From positions 174,254-238,253 of the forward strand of contig NZ_BFCB01000004.1 in assembly GCF_003569045.1 (NCBI RefSeq): a stretch of 64,000 bases of DNA, in the 5' to 3' direction. Position 1 is the first letter of the stretch, and every line of letters begins with the position of its first letter. Made by a program: the position numbers and the translations under genes. The stretch is from Aggregatilinea lenta. GTDB lineage: Bacteria; Chloroflexota; Anaerolineae; Aggregatilineales; Aggregatilineaceae. The notes beneath the pieces were generated by a model that was given only the letters and a program-made list of their open reading frames with translations, was not told the origin of the DNA and ran no database searches. Shown piece after piece: positions 51,587 to 59,892 of this stretch.

Positions 51587-54241
51587 CTATTCAGCCAGGG
51601 CGGTGAGGCGTTCCTGAACGGCCTGGCGGCTGGCGGTGAGCGCTTCGAGCTTGTCGCGCTCACGCTGGACCACTTCGGGCTTGGCGCGGCTCACAAAGTT
51701 CTCGTTGCCGAGCAGTCCTTCAGCGCGCGCGATCTGCTGCGAGAGGTTGTCCAACTCGCTGCCCAGACGCTGGCGCTCGGCGTCCAGATCGATGAGATCC
51801 GCGAGCGGCAGGTAAACCGTCACGTCGGCAGAGACCGTCGCGGCGGCCTTTTCGGGCGCGGCGCTGTCCGGCTGGAGCAGGTCGATCTCGCTGACGTTGC
51901 ACAGGCGTGAGAACAGGCCGCGATAGGCGTCGAGCAGGTCACCGTGCGATCCGGCATCTACATGCGCTGTGATGCGGCGCGCAGGCTCCACACGGTACTC
52001 GGCGCGGGCGTTGCGAATGCCGCGCACAAGGCCGGTCAGGATGGCGAAGTCCGCTTCGGCAGCGTCATCGACGTGCGCGGCGTTGGCGACCGGCCACGAG
52101 GCCAGGATCAGCGGCTTGTCATCCGGCGACAGGTAGGTCCAGATGCCCTCGGTGATGAAGGGCATGTACGGATGCAGCAGGCGCAGCCCGGCGTTGACCA
52201 CGTAGAACAGCACGTCCAGGACGCGCTCACGAGTCGCGGTATCGTCGCTATAGAGCGCGTTCTTGCTGATCTCCAGATACCAGTCGGCGAACTCGCTCCA
52301 CATGAAGTCGAGGATCTGGCGCCCGGCTTCGCTGTACTGATAGGTCTCGAAGAGGCGATCCACGTTGCTCATAAGCCTGGACAGGCGGCTGAGAATCCAG
52401 CGGCTGGGCAGGTCCAGCGCGGCGACATCCGGCTCGGCGCGGGGCGTGTAGCCGTCGAGGTTGCTCCACACAAAGCGCGACATCTGCCATAACTTGTTGC
52501 CGAAGTTGCGGCTGTACTCGATGCGGCTTTCGGCGAGATTCAAATCCGCGCCCGGCGCGCTGCCGGTCAACAAGGTGAAGCGCAGCGCGTCCGCGCCGTA
52601 CTTGTCCACCGTCTCGATGGGATCGATCACGTTGCCGTAGGACTTGCTCATTTTGCGCCCATGCTCGTCGCGGACGAGGCCGTGCAGATAGACAGTGTGG
52701 AACGGCGCTTCGTCAGTGAACCACAACCCCATCATGATCATACGCGCGACCCAGAAGAACAGGATATCGTAGCCCGTCTCCATGATGCTGGTCGGATAGT
52801 AGCGCTGGAGGTCGGGCGTTTGCTCCGGCCAGCCGAGCGTGCTGAACGGCCACAGACCGCTGCTGAACCACGTGTCGAGCACGTCGGGGTCCTGGCGGAG
52901 CTTGCTGCTGCCACAGTGGGCGCAGTGGTCGGGATCTTCGCGCGTGACGGTGATCTCGCCGCAGTCGTCGCAATACCACGCAGGGATGCGGTGGCCCCAC
53001 CACAGTTGGCGGCTGATGCACCAGTCCTCGATGTTCTCCATCCAGTTGAAGTACACGCGCTCGAAATGGTCGGGCACGATCTTGATGCGCCCGTCGCGGA
53101 CCGCGCCCAGGGCTTTTTCGGCCAGCGGCTCGATCTTCACGAACCACTGCGTGCTGATGAGCGGCTCCACGATCTCGCCGCCGCGCTGCGAGCGCGGGAC
53201 GACGTGGGTGTGCGGCTGCACGCGCAGCGTGATGCCCTGGGCTTCCATGTCGGCCCAGAGCGCTTTACGCGCGTCGAAGCGATCCATGCCTGCGTAGGGG
53301 CCGGCATTGGCGTTGAGCGTGGCGTCGGTGTTCATGATGTTGATCACCGGCAGATTGTGGCGCTGGCCGATGACGTAGTCGTTCGGATCGTGGCCGGGCG
53401 TGATCTTGACCGCACCCGTACCGAACTCGCGATCCACGTACTCGTCGGCGATGATCGGGATCTCGCGGTTAAGCACGGGCACGATGCACATTTTGCCGAC
53501 CAGAGCCTTGTAGCGTGGATCTTCGGGATGAACCGCGACGGCGGTGTCGCCCAGGATGGTTTCGGGCCGGGTCGTCGCCACGGGCAGGCTGCCGCCGCCC
53601 TTGACGGGATAGTTGAAATAATACAGGTGGCCCTGTTCCTCGACGCGCTCGACTTCAAGGTCGCTGACGGCGGTTTGCAGACCGGGCGACCAGTTGATCA
53701 GGCGCGGGCCGCGATAGAGCAAGGCCTGTTCCCAGAGCGTGACGAAGGCTTCGCGCACGGCGCGGGACAGACCTTCGTCGAGCGTGAAGCGCTCGCGGTC
53801 CCAGTCGCAACTCGCACCCAGGCGGCGGAGCTGGTCCTCGATGCGACCCGCATATTTGTTCTTCCACTCCCAGGTACGGCGCAGGAATTCATCACGCCCG
53901 ACTTCCTGGCGGCTGGTGCCCTCGCTGCGCAGCAGACGCTCGACCTGAAGCTGCGTGGCGATCCCGGCGTGGTCCGCACCGGGAATCCACAGCGCCGCGC
54001 GGCCCGACATGCGGGCGTGGCGGATCATCAGGTCTTCCAGGCTGACGAACATAGCATGGCCGTTGTGGAGCGCGCCGGTCACGTTGGGCGGCGGGATGGC
54101 GATTACGAATGGGTCCGCGTCGGGGTTGACCTCCGGCTTGAACCACCCGTTGTCTTGCCACCAGTGGTAGATGCTCATCTCCAGGTCGTTGAAGTCAAAG
54201 AGGGCCGGCATCTCGGTTGTTGCGGTGAACTTGGTCGTCAT
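51587..54241 (-). CDS. valS: Valine-tRNA ligase
   Basis: The 884-residue class I synthetase has the HIGH-type motif PPNVTGALHNGHA (about 51-63), editing domain with GTGAVKITPGHDPND, a Cys4 zinc knuckle (CDDCG and CAHCG), the KMSKS motif (GRKMSKSYGNVI), and a C-terminal coiled-coil tRNA-binding arm. It charges tRNA-Val. Start 54241 is typical (MTTKFTATTEMPALFDF). It lies 149 bp downstream of a methyltransferase gene; upstream of that is a T-box leader whose specifier reads GUC, so valine-tRNA starvation should induce it. Confidence 0.97.
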   Translation of the reverse strand: MTTKFTATTEMPALFDFNDLEMSIYHWWQDNGWFKPEVNPDADPFVIAIPPPNVTGALHNGHAMFVSLEDLMIRHARMSGRAALWIPGADHAGIATQLQVERLLRSEGTSRQEVGRDEFLRRTWEWKNKYAGRIEDQLRRLGASCDWDRERFTLDEGLSRAVREAFVTLWEQALLYRGPRLINWSPGLQTAVSDLEVERVEEQGHLYYFNYPVKGGGSLPVATTRPETILGDTAVAVHPEDPRYKALVGKMCIVPVLNREIPIIADEYVDREFGTGAVKITPGHDPNDYVIGQRHNLPVINIMNTDATLNANAGPYAGMDRFDARKALWADMEAQGITLRVQPHTHVVPRSQRGGEIVEPLISTQWFVKIEPLAEKALGAVRDGRIKIVPDHFERVYFNWMENIEDWCISRQLWWGHRIPAWYCDDCGEITVTREDPDHCAHCGSSKLRQDPDVLDTWFSSGLWPFSTLGWPEQTPDLQRYYPTSIMETGYDILFFWVARMIMMGLWFTDEAPFHTVYLHGLVRDEHGRKMSKSYGNVIDPIETVDKYGADALRFTLLTGSAPGADLNLAESRIEYSRNFGNKLWQMSRFVWSNLDGYTPRAEPDVAALDLPSRWILSRLSRLMSNVDRLFETYQYSEAGRQILDFMWSEFADWYLEISKNALYSDDTATRERVLDVLFYVVNAGLRLLHPYMPFITEGIWTYLSPDDKPLILASWPVANAAHVDDAAEADFAILTGLVRGIRNARAEYRVEPARRITAHVDAGSHGDLLDAYRGLFSRLCNVSEIDLLQPDSAAPEKAAATVSADVTVYLPLADLIDLDAERQRLGSELDNLSQQIARAEGLLGNENFVSRAKPEVVQRERDKLEALTASRQAVQERLTALAE

Positions 54242-54390
54242 AGCTTCCTCGTGGCGCGTGGGTCAGGAACCAATGGAGAGAGTTGAAATTTCCGCCTCAG
54301 AGTTTATTTCGTGTAGTCATTACAAAGAACCACCCTACACAGGGCAGACTGTGTGCCCAAAAAGCTCAGGGACATTACGGACTGCATCCG

Positions 54391-55158
54391 CTACTCTTCG
54401 GGCTTCACTGCCGAGATTAGCAGTTCCCACCGATCCGGAGTCGCTGAGAATTCTTTGAAGCCCACTTCGAGAATTACCACTTCGACTTCCTCGGCAGTGA
54501 GAGCCCGGAAGACCACCGGATGCTTGGACACCTGATAGGCCTGGCCACTGCCGCGTACCACGAAATTGTTGACGGTCACGGTGACGGGTGGGCCGTCGTC
54601 CCAATCCCACAGGTCGAAGGTGATGATTTGTTCTTCCGGCTCGTCGTGCACGCGGCCCGGCCAGAAGCGGGGGCGATCCTCGAGCAGCGGCTCGAAGTCG
54701 CGCATGCCGATCAACAGCAGGCCGCCTGGGCGCAGGAGGTCGTGGAGGACCAGCAGCGCCTCCTCGATCTGCTCGTCGTGAAGCAGGTGGGGCAGGGCGT
54801 TGCCCTTCGTTAACACGGCGTCGAACGGCCCTTCGACCGCGTCGAGCAGCCCTTGAAAGTCGGACTGGACAAACGTGATGCGGTCCAGCACCCCAAAGTG
54901 CTCGGCATTCTGGCGCGCACGTTCCAACAGGCCCGCGCTCGGATCGGCGGCGGTGACCTGATAACCCAGGCGGGCGAGGGCGATTGACTGCGTGCCCGGC
55001 CCGCAGGAGGCGTCCAGCACGGATTTCACCTCGTGGGCGCGGAAGTAGCGGCGCAGATTCAGCCCCTCGCGTTCCAGCTCGGCGTCCCAGTCCCGATATT
55101 GCAGATGGTAGTCATCAGCGACGGCATTGTAGAACAGCGTGGTGTCGTTGGTCGTCAT
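54391..55158 (-). CDS. Class I SAM-dependent methyltransferase
   Basis: The 255-residue protein has a Rossmann methyltransferase core with motif I LDASCGPGTQSIALAR (about 47-62), the acidic motif II TAADPSAGLL and a later DAVLTKGNALPH (motif IV-like). It resembles Methyltransf_25-type proteins; the substrate is unknown. The start ATG at 55158 is close behind the T-box terminator, so this gene, not valS, is the first one under T-box control. The 149 bp to valS shows no second T-box, only a small ACACAG/CTGTGT hairpin, so both genes may be one transcript. Confidence 0.85.
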   Translation of the reverse strand: MTTNDTTLFYNAVADDYHLQYRDWDAELEREGLNLRRYFRAHEVKSVLDASCGPGTQSIALARLGYQVTAADPSAGLLERARQNAEHFGVLDRITFVQSDFQGLLDAVEGPFDAVLTKGNALPHLLHDEQIEEALLVLHDLLRPGGLLLIGMRDFEPLLEDRPRFWPGRVHDEPEEQIITFDLWDWDDGPPVTVTVNNFVVRGSGQAYQVSKHPVVFRALTAEEVEVVILEVGFKEFSATPDRWELLISAVKPEE

Positions 55159-55185
55159 CCCGGTACATCCCCATCTCAGGAAACA

Positions 55186-55220
55186 AAAATGCCCTGTCGC
55201 CATACAAGGACGAAAGGGCA
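55186..55220 (-). terminator. T-box terminator hairpin
   Basis: TGCCCT/AGGGCA outer stem with CGTC/GGCG inner pairing, then TTTTTG (minus strand). Its left arm competes with the T-box antiterminator. Confidence 0.75.
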
Positions 55221-55450
55221 GGCTTTCGCGGTACCACCTTGTTTCCCGGCAGCGACGAGGCCGCCGGACGCTCACAGGCACGATAACGGGCGCAAGCCGG
55301 GCACACCTAGCGCGATACGTTCAGCGTGCCAACTCAGGAGCGACTTCCACGGCAGCGCACTATGCGGGCTTGCAGCCTGTGACCCGCACTCTCTACAAGG
55401 GCTGGAATCGTGTACTACTCTCCCTCAACGTTATTGAGAGCTTAGAGGCG
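55186..55450 (-). promoter_or_regulatory. T-box leader, predicted valine-specific
   Basis: On the minus strand the leader has the T-box core AAGGTGGTACCGCG at 55240-55227, whose UGGU bulge would pair with the ACCA end of uncharged tRNA, and a following terminator. The stem I region begins with GAGAGTAGTACA (55421-55410) and its 3' side reads GTGGAA-GTC-GCTCCTGAG; by comparison with known T-boxes, GTC at 55344-55342 is the specifier codon for valine. Downstream lie a methyltransferase gene and then valS. Together with the promoter it fills most of the gap 55159-55512. Confidence 0.88.
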
Positions 55451-55479
55451 AGTATAACATAGCCCCAGTCGATAGTAAA
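55451..55479 (-). promoter_or_regulatory. Promoter of the T-box leader
   Basis: TTTACT (55479-55474), 17-bp spacer, TATACT (55456-55451) on the minus strand, directly upstream of the leader. Confidence 0.6.
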
Positions 55480-55512
55480 TGGCTGGCGATGGTTAGATGA
55501 GTCGCGTGGCGC

Positions 55513-56169
55513 TTAGCGGGGTGAGGCGTGCCCGGCAGCATCGAGCAGGCTGCGGATGCGCGAGGCAACCATCTCGATGGCGACGATGTTCTTGCCACCT
55601 TCGGGGATAATCACATCCGCGTAGCGCTTGCTCGGCTCGACGAACTCCAGGTGCATGGGGCGCACCGTTTGAAGGTACTGCGCGACCACGGAGTCCACCG
55701 TGCGCCCGCGCTCGGACAGGTCACGCGTGAGGCGGCGGATGAAGCGCAGGTCGGCATCCGTATCCACGAAGATGCGCACGTCGAAGCATTCGCGCAGGGC
55801 AGGCTCGGCAAAAACCAGGATGCCTTCGACCAGGATGATCGGCTGCGGCTGGACCACACGCACCTGCGCCGTACGCACGTACGTGGTGAAGTCGTAGACC
55901 GGCACGGTGGCCGACTGCCATGCCTTAAGCTGCTGAATATGCTCGATGAGCAAGCTGGTTTCCAGTGCGTCGGGGTGGTCGAAGTTGATGATGCCCTGCG
56001 TGCTGGGAATATCCGCAAGGTCATGGTAATACGCGTCATGCTCGATGTAAGCCAGGTGCTCGGTCCCGACGCGGTCGAGGATCGCCATCGATGCCGTGGT
56101 CTTGCCGGACCCTGAACCGCCCGCGACACCAATAACAACCGGGGTGGGATGGGGTATGCCCTCCGACAT
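55513..56169 (-). CDS. udk: Uridine kinase
   Basis: The 218-residue protein has the P-loop GVAGGSGSGKTTAS (about 14-27), YIEHDAYYHDL, FDHPDAL and the uridine-kinase motif EGILVF with RRLTRDLSERGR. It phosphorylates uridine and cytidine for pyrimidine salvage. The start at 56169 has TAGGAG; a longer frame to 56196 does not improve it. It is upstream of the T-box promoter on the same strand and probably its own unit. Confidence 0.92.
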   Translation of the reverse strand: MSEGIPHPTPVVIGVAGGSGSGKTTASMAILDRVGTEHLAYIEHDAYYHDLADIPSTQGIINFDHPDALETSLLIEHIQQLKAWQSATVPVYDFTTYVRTAQVRVVQPQPIILVEGILVFAEPALRECFDVRIFVDTDADLRFIRRLTRDLSERGRTVDSVVAQYLQTVRPMHLEFVEPSKRYADVIIPEGGKNIVAIEMVASRIRSLLDAAGHASPR

Positions 56170-56235
56170 GCGCGCTCCTATACACCTAACAGACAAAAGA
56201 AATGCCCACAGTTATGATCACTGGGGCAAAAGGTG

Positions 56236-56308
56236 AGCCACCCAAGAGAGTTGAACTCTTAACCTAACGCTTACGAAGCGTTTGCTCTGCCGATTGAGCT
56301 AGGGTGGC
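56236..56308 (-). tRNA. tRNA-Thr (anticodon CGU)
   Basis: On the minus strand, a 73-base cloverleaf: acceptor GCCACCC/GGGTGGC, D arm with AGCTCAATCGGCAGAGC, anticodon stem AACGC/GCGTT with loop TTCGTAA (anticodon CGT), and T arm GAG-TTCAACT-CTC. The anticodon reads ACG, so threonine. CCA is not encoded. Confidence 0.93.
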
Positions 56309-56423
56309 GGGTACATCAACTGGTGGGCATTATAACAATGGCGGTGTGCAATGACAAGGGGGAATTTGCGCGGCTGGAACAGAAAAATTGGCCAGGGTCG
56401 TGGGGAAAGCGACGCGCGCCCGC

Positions 56424-56429
56424 TATAAT
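56424..56429 (+). promoter_or_regulatory. -10 element of the GNAT/glycosyltransferase pair
   Basis: TATAAT lies 46 bases upstream of the start at 56476; no good -35. The rest of 56309-56475 is featureless. Confidence 0.4.
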
Positions 56430-56475
56430 TGTGGCGAGAGGATAGGGCCAAGCATTTCCTTGAACTGAGGGACTC

Positions 56476-57486
56476 GTGAAACTCACTTTTTACGACAGCG
56501 TCTCGCTGTTCGCCGATCTGGCGGACGAGTGGGATTTACTGCTGGCTGAGAGCAGCGCCAACCGGGTGTTTTCATCGTATGTATGGCAGACAACATGGTG
56601 GGAGGCTTACCAGCCGGGCCAGATCTGGGCGCTAGCGGCGCGGGATGACAACGGGACATTGCAAGGCATCGCACCATGGTTTCTGTGCGGCAGGGATCCG
56701 CAAGCGCTCAAGGTCAGCCAGATCGGCTGCGTGGACGTCACCGATTACCTGGAAGTGATCGTGCGCAAGGGCCAGGAAGAGGCGGTGTTCACCGCCTTCG
56801 CGGAGTACATCGCGGCGCACACAGAGCTGTATAACATCCTGGAGCTGTGCAACATCCCCGAATCGTCGCCGATGCTCGCGTGGCTGCCGGACCTGATGCG
56901 CGCGCGCGCCCTGTCGTGTGTGCAGGAGATCCAGGATGTCTGTCCGGTCATCTTGCTGCCTGATGCGTGGGAAGACTACGTCAACAGCCTGGACAAGAAG
57001 AACCGCCACGAACTGCGGCGTAAGCTGCGCCGGGCCGGACTGGTGACGTGGTATATCGTCGGGCCGGACCACGACATCGAGGCAGAAATGGAACGCTTCT
57101 TCACCCTGATGCGTTCTAGCTCCTCACTGAAGGCCGAATTTCTCGAAGATCCGCACCACGCCGCGTTCTTCAGCGCGGTTACGCCCAAGCTGCTCGAACA
57201 GCGCTGGCTGCAACTCGCGTTCCTGATGATCGGCGGGAAACCGGCGGCCACGTACTTGAACTTCATCATCGGCGAACGGGTGATGGTGTATAACTCCGGC
57301 CATAACCCGGACCTAAGCAACTACAGTCCCGGCATCGTGCTGTTGGCGCGGCTGATTGAATACGCGATCGAGCACAGCTACCGCACGTTTGACTTCCTGC
57401 GCGGCGACGAAGCGTACAAGTACGACCTCGGCGGGCGGGACACACAGGTTTACAGCCTCACCATTCGCGCCGGGGCGCAGGACTGA
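56476..57486 (+). CDS. GNAT-fold acyltransferase (BioF2/CelD-like)
   Basis: The 336-residue protein fits the Acetyltransf_6/BioF2-like family: an N-terminal DEWDLLLAESSANRVFSSYV, KKNRHELRRKLRR in the middle (about 174-186), and a late LIEYAIEHSYRTFDFLRGDEAYK. Members transfer acyl or aminoacyl groups in cell-surface polysaccharide synthesis or act as tandem GNAT folds. It starts with GTG at 56476. The stop is 4 bp from the glycosyltransferase start, so they form an operon, supporting a role in glycan modification. Confidence 0.8.
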   Translation: MKLTFYDSVSLFADLADEWDLLLAESSANRVFSSYVWQTTWWEAYQPGQIWALAARDDNGTLQGIAPWFLCGRDPQALKVSQIGCVDVTDYLEVIVRKGQEEAVFTAFAEYIAAHTELYNILELCNIPESSPMLAWLPDLMRARALSCVQEIQDVCPVILLPDAWEDYVNSLDKKNRHELRRKLRRAGLVTWYIVGPDHDIEAEMERFFTLMRSSSSLKAEFLEDPHHAAFFSAVTPKLLEQRWLQLAFLMIGGKPAATYLNFIIGERVMVYNSGHNPDLSNYSPGIVLLARLIEYAIEHSYRTFDFLRGDEAYKYDLGGRDTQVYSLTIRAGAQD

Positions 57487-57490
57487 GCAC

Positions 57491-58762
57491 ATGGCCGGGC
57501 GCATTCACCGGATCGCCATGCTAAGCGTGCATACATCTCCTCTGGCGGCGCTGGGCGGCAAGAAGACGGGCGGCATGAACGTGTACGTGCGCGACCTCAG
57601 CCGGGAAATCGGCAGCCGGGGGATCGACGTGGACATCTTCACGCGGCGGGACAGTCCGGATCTGCCCAAGATCAGCGCGCTGGACGAGCACGTACGGGTC
57701 TTCCACGTGCCATGCGGGCCGGAAACGGCGCTCGATCCGGGGGAGGTCTACCCCTACCTGCCGCAATTTGCCAAGCAGTCGGCACGAATGGCCCGCAAGA
57801 AGACAACCTACAACGTCATCTTCGCGCACTACTGGTTGAGCGGGTGGGTGGCACACGAGCTGCGCGAGCCGTGGAACGCGCCCGTCGTACAAATGTTCCA
57901 TACCCTGGGCCGGATGAAGAATCGCGTCGCGCAACAGGCCGTCGAACCGCAGGCCGACCTGCGCGTGACAACCGAGCTGGACGTGCTGGCGTGGTCGGAC
58001 CGCATTATCGCGGCGACACCTGCCGAGCGCGCGCAACTGCTGTGGCTCTACCGCGCCGACCGCCGCAAAATCGCCGTGATTCCGCCGGGCGTCGATACGC
58101 AGCGGTTCCGACCGATACCGGTGGGCAAGGCCCGGCGACAGATCGGGATCGAGGCCGGGCGGCGCGTGGTGCTGTTCGTAGGGCGTATCGAGCCGCTCAA
58201 GGGCGTGGACACACTGCTGCGCGCGGTGGCGCTGCTGCGCCAGGAGCAACCCACACCCGGCGGCGATGACCTATCGGTGGTGATCATCGGGGGGCAGGGC
58301 GAAAACGGTACGGGCGACGCAGAAACGTCGCGACTGCTGGCACTGCGGGACGAACTGGACCTCAACAAGTGCGTGACGTTCGTGGGCGCACGCGATCAGG
58401 AGAGCCTGCCCGCCTATTACAGCGCCGCCGAAGTGCTGGTCATGCCGTCCGACTATGAGAGTTTTGGGCTGGTCGCGCTGGAGGCGATGGCGTGCGGCAC
58501 ACCGGTGATCGCGTCGGAGGTCGGCGGACTGGCGTTTCTGGTCGAGGACGGCGTGACCGGGTTCCACGTGCCGTACCGCGATCCGCATGCGCTGGCCAAT
58601 CGCATCCGAACGCTAATCACACAGCCCGATCTGCGCGCGCAGATGGGCACAGCCGCGCAGCGCGTCGCCGCCGAATACGCGTGGAGCACCATCGCCGACC
58701 GCGTTCTGGCGCTGTTCGAGCGTGCGCAGCGGCAGCACAAGCATCACGATCGCCAAGCTTAG
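57491..58762 (+). CDS. GT4-family glycosyltransferase (MshA/sucrose-synthase-like)
   Basis: The 423-residue GT-B enzyme opens with SVHTSPLAALGGKKTGGMNV, characteristic of the MshA and sucrose-phosphate-synthase group, and has a C-terminal donor domain with GRIEPLKGVD, and the E-x7-E motif ESFGLVALE (about 320). It is retaining and uses an NDP-sugar. Translation follows the acyltransferase gene by 4 bp. Possible products include a glycosylated thiol or surface glycan; not decided by sequence. Confidence 0.85.
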   Translation: MAGRIHRIAMLSVHTSPLAALGGKKTGGMNVYVRDLSREIGSRGIDVDIFTRRDSPDLPKISALDEHVRVFHVPCGPETALDPGEVYPYLPQFAKQSARMARKKTTYNVIFAHYWLSGWVAHELREPWNAPVVQMFHTLGRMKNRVAQQAVEPQADLRVTTELDVLAWSDRIIAATPAERAQLLWLYRADRRKIAVIPPGVDTQRFRPIPVGKARRQIGIEAGRRVVLFVGRIEPLKGVDTLLRAVALLRQEQPTPGGDDLSVVIIGGQGENGTGDAETSRLLALRDELDLNKCVTFVGARDQESLPAYYSAAEVLVMPSDYESFGLVALEAMACGTPVIASEVGGLAFLVEDGVTGFHVPYRDPHALANRIRTLITQPDLRAQMGTAAQRVAAEYAWSTIADRVLALFERAQRQHKHHDRQA

Positions 58763-58773
58763 GGGATAGGAAA

Positions 58774-58802
58774 AGAGCGGGCAGAGCGCGATGCTCTGCC
58801 CG
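58774..58802 (-). terminator. Intrinsic terminator
   Basis: CGGGCAGAGC/GCTCTGCCCG perfect 10-bp stem with loop GCGAT. On the minus strand it is followed by CTCTTTTC, ending the gene at 58811. Confidence 0.7.
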
Positions 58803-58810
58803 GTACGGCA

Positions 58811-59143
58811 TCAGCCACCGTAAGAGTCGAGGGTATTGATCGCTTCCGCAGAGATGTAAGGTTCCATGGATTCGAACTCCAGGGCCTTGTCTTCATCCAG
58901 CAGCATTTCGCCCAGGTAATAGAGCACATCATTGTAGGCATCGAAGCGATAGCGGCGCGTAACCCAGCTGTACATGGGGTGGAAGAACACCACGCTGAAG
59001 CGAATGCTGTCGTCTTCGAGGATGGCATCTTCCTGAACCATCCAGACGGGGGCGTACTGCTTCAGGTGCGGCTTCGCCTTGGCGTCACGGCGTGCGCGCA
59101 GAACCGCCAGGGCTTGAGTGCGATCAGTTGTTTGGGCTTCCAT
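58811..59143 (-). CDS. Small protein of unknown function
   Basis: A 110-residue protein with an Arg/Lys/Ala-rich N-terminal helix (about 10-30) and a mixed C-terminal part with many aromatic residues (FFHPMYSWVTRRYRFDAYND). No family recognised, no signal peptide or membrane segment. Its compact length, aromatic core and flanking terminator argue for a real gene. The upstream region contains a long-spaced inverted repeat that may be an operator. Confidence 0.7.
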   Translation of the reverse strand: MEAQTTDRTQALAVLRARRDAKAKPHLKQYAPVWMVQEDAILEDDSIRFSVVFFHPMYSWVTRRYRFDAYNDVLYYLGEMLLDEDKALEFESMEPYISAEAINTLDSYGG

Positions 59144-59176
59144 TTTGGTAATCCTCTGTGCAGCAGTCCGGCTCTG

Positions 59177-59217
59177 GATCGTGTGTCACCCCAGAGTGTA
59201 TTGGATTTGACACGATC
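59177..59217 (-). promoter_or_regulatory. Inverted repeat GATCGTGT/ACACGATC upstream of the small gene
   Basis: Perfect 8-bp arms separated by 25 bp, 34 bases upstream of the start at 59143. The 33-bp centre spacing is about three helical turns, as for two dimers bound on one face. Confidence 0.4.
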
Positions 59218-59393
59218 TGGACAGTGGAAATTCTGAATCCTCGTGCTTGCATTCAGATTATGCCGCAAATTGCCCGCAAACACGCAATACCAAATTCAAA
59301 CGCCAGAGCAGTGGAGCCTCCGGCGCTTGCCTGATCGCACTTCAAACAGCGTATGAGTGTACCGGTACGAACTTCCAATACTGGCGGGTTAGA

Positions 59394-59570
59394 TTACTGT
59401 GGACGCAGGCAGCTCACGGCCTGATCGTGAACAATTTTAAGCGAGTCTCCTACGCGGATCAGGAGATCGGGCCGAACCGAAACGCGGCGTGTCTTGCGGT
59501 TGATAGAAACGTCTGCCCAGCCGCGACCGAGGCGGATGACTCGACCAATTTCTATTGTTGAGGTCTGCAT
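59394..59570 (-). CDS. Small protein of unknown function (58 residues)
   Basis: Short open frame with a very good ribosome-binding site (AAAGGAGA, 6 bases before ATG). The product MQTSTIEIGRVIRLGRG... is beta-rich with alternating basic residues and VGDSLKIV at its end, like a small OB- or SH3-type barrel. An in-frame GTG at 59603, also preceded by AAGGAGG, gives 69 residues and overlaps a hairpin. No family recognised. Flanking sequence to 59892 is AT-richer than elsewhere and otherwise featureless apart from the purB -10. Confidence 0.5.
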   Translation of the reverse strand: MQTSTIEIGRVIRLGRGWADVSINRKTRRVSVRPDLLIRVGDSLKIVHDQAVSCLRPQ

Positions 59571-59586
59571 CGTAAGTCTCCTTTGG

Positions 59587-59603
59587 GTGCGGCATAGCCG
59601 CAC
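59587..59603 (-). promoter_or_regulatory. Hairpin over the alternative GTG start
   Basis: GTGCGGC-TAT-GCCGCAC is a perfect 7-bp stem whose first bases are the GTG start of the 69-residue form. Folding would hide that start and leave the ATG at 59570 free. Confidence 0.35.
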
Positions 59604-59847
59604 TAACCGTTCCCTCCTTATCTTGCCGTCTGGTGCGTTGGCTCACGCCCGTCACATGGGTAAAAGCTCCTATCTGGATTCAAGCACTCTATTCTATTTG
59701 CCGTCAAGCTAAGTGTCCGGGTCAGTCACACAACAACTCATTCTATGCGCCTAGCATACGCCAAAGCCGGGGTTGGATCATCAGCCATATGGCCATTTCG
59801 ATATCAGACATTTGTCCCATTCGCACTGCGAATCCTGGCGAGGCCGG

Positions 59848-59853
59848 TATAAT
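59848..59853 (+). promoter_or_regulatory. -10 element upstream of purB
   Basis: A perfect TATAAT 39 bases before the purB start. The -35 is not convincing. The gap 59571-59892 holds the small ORF's upstream signals and this box only. Confidence 0.45.
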
Positions 59854-59892
59854 GCAAAGGGGCACCGGATACGCATCCAACATGAGGTCGCA

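Noticed and set aside
52661..54286. Long plus-strand open frame opposite valS
   Set aside because: valS has all synthetase motifs on the minus strand; the opposite frame is Arg/Val-rich with no domain.
54242..54390. GGGTGGTTC and an ACACAG/CTGTGT hairpin just upstream of valS as a second T-box
   Set aside because: The T-box core, specifier stem and T-run are all missing; the chance resemblance is limited to a few bases.
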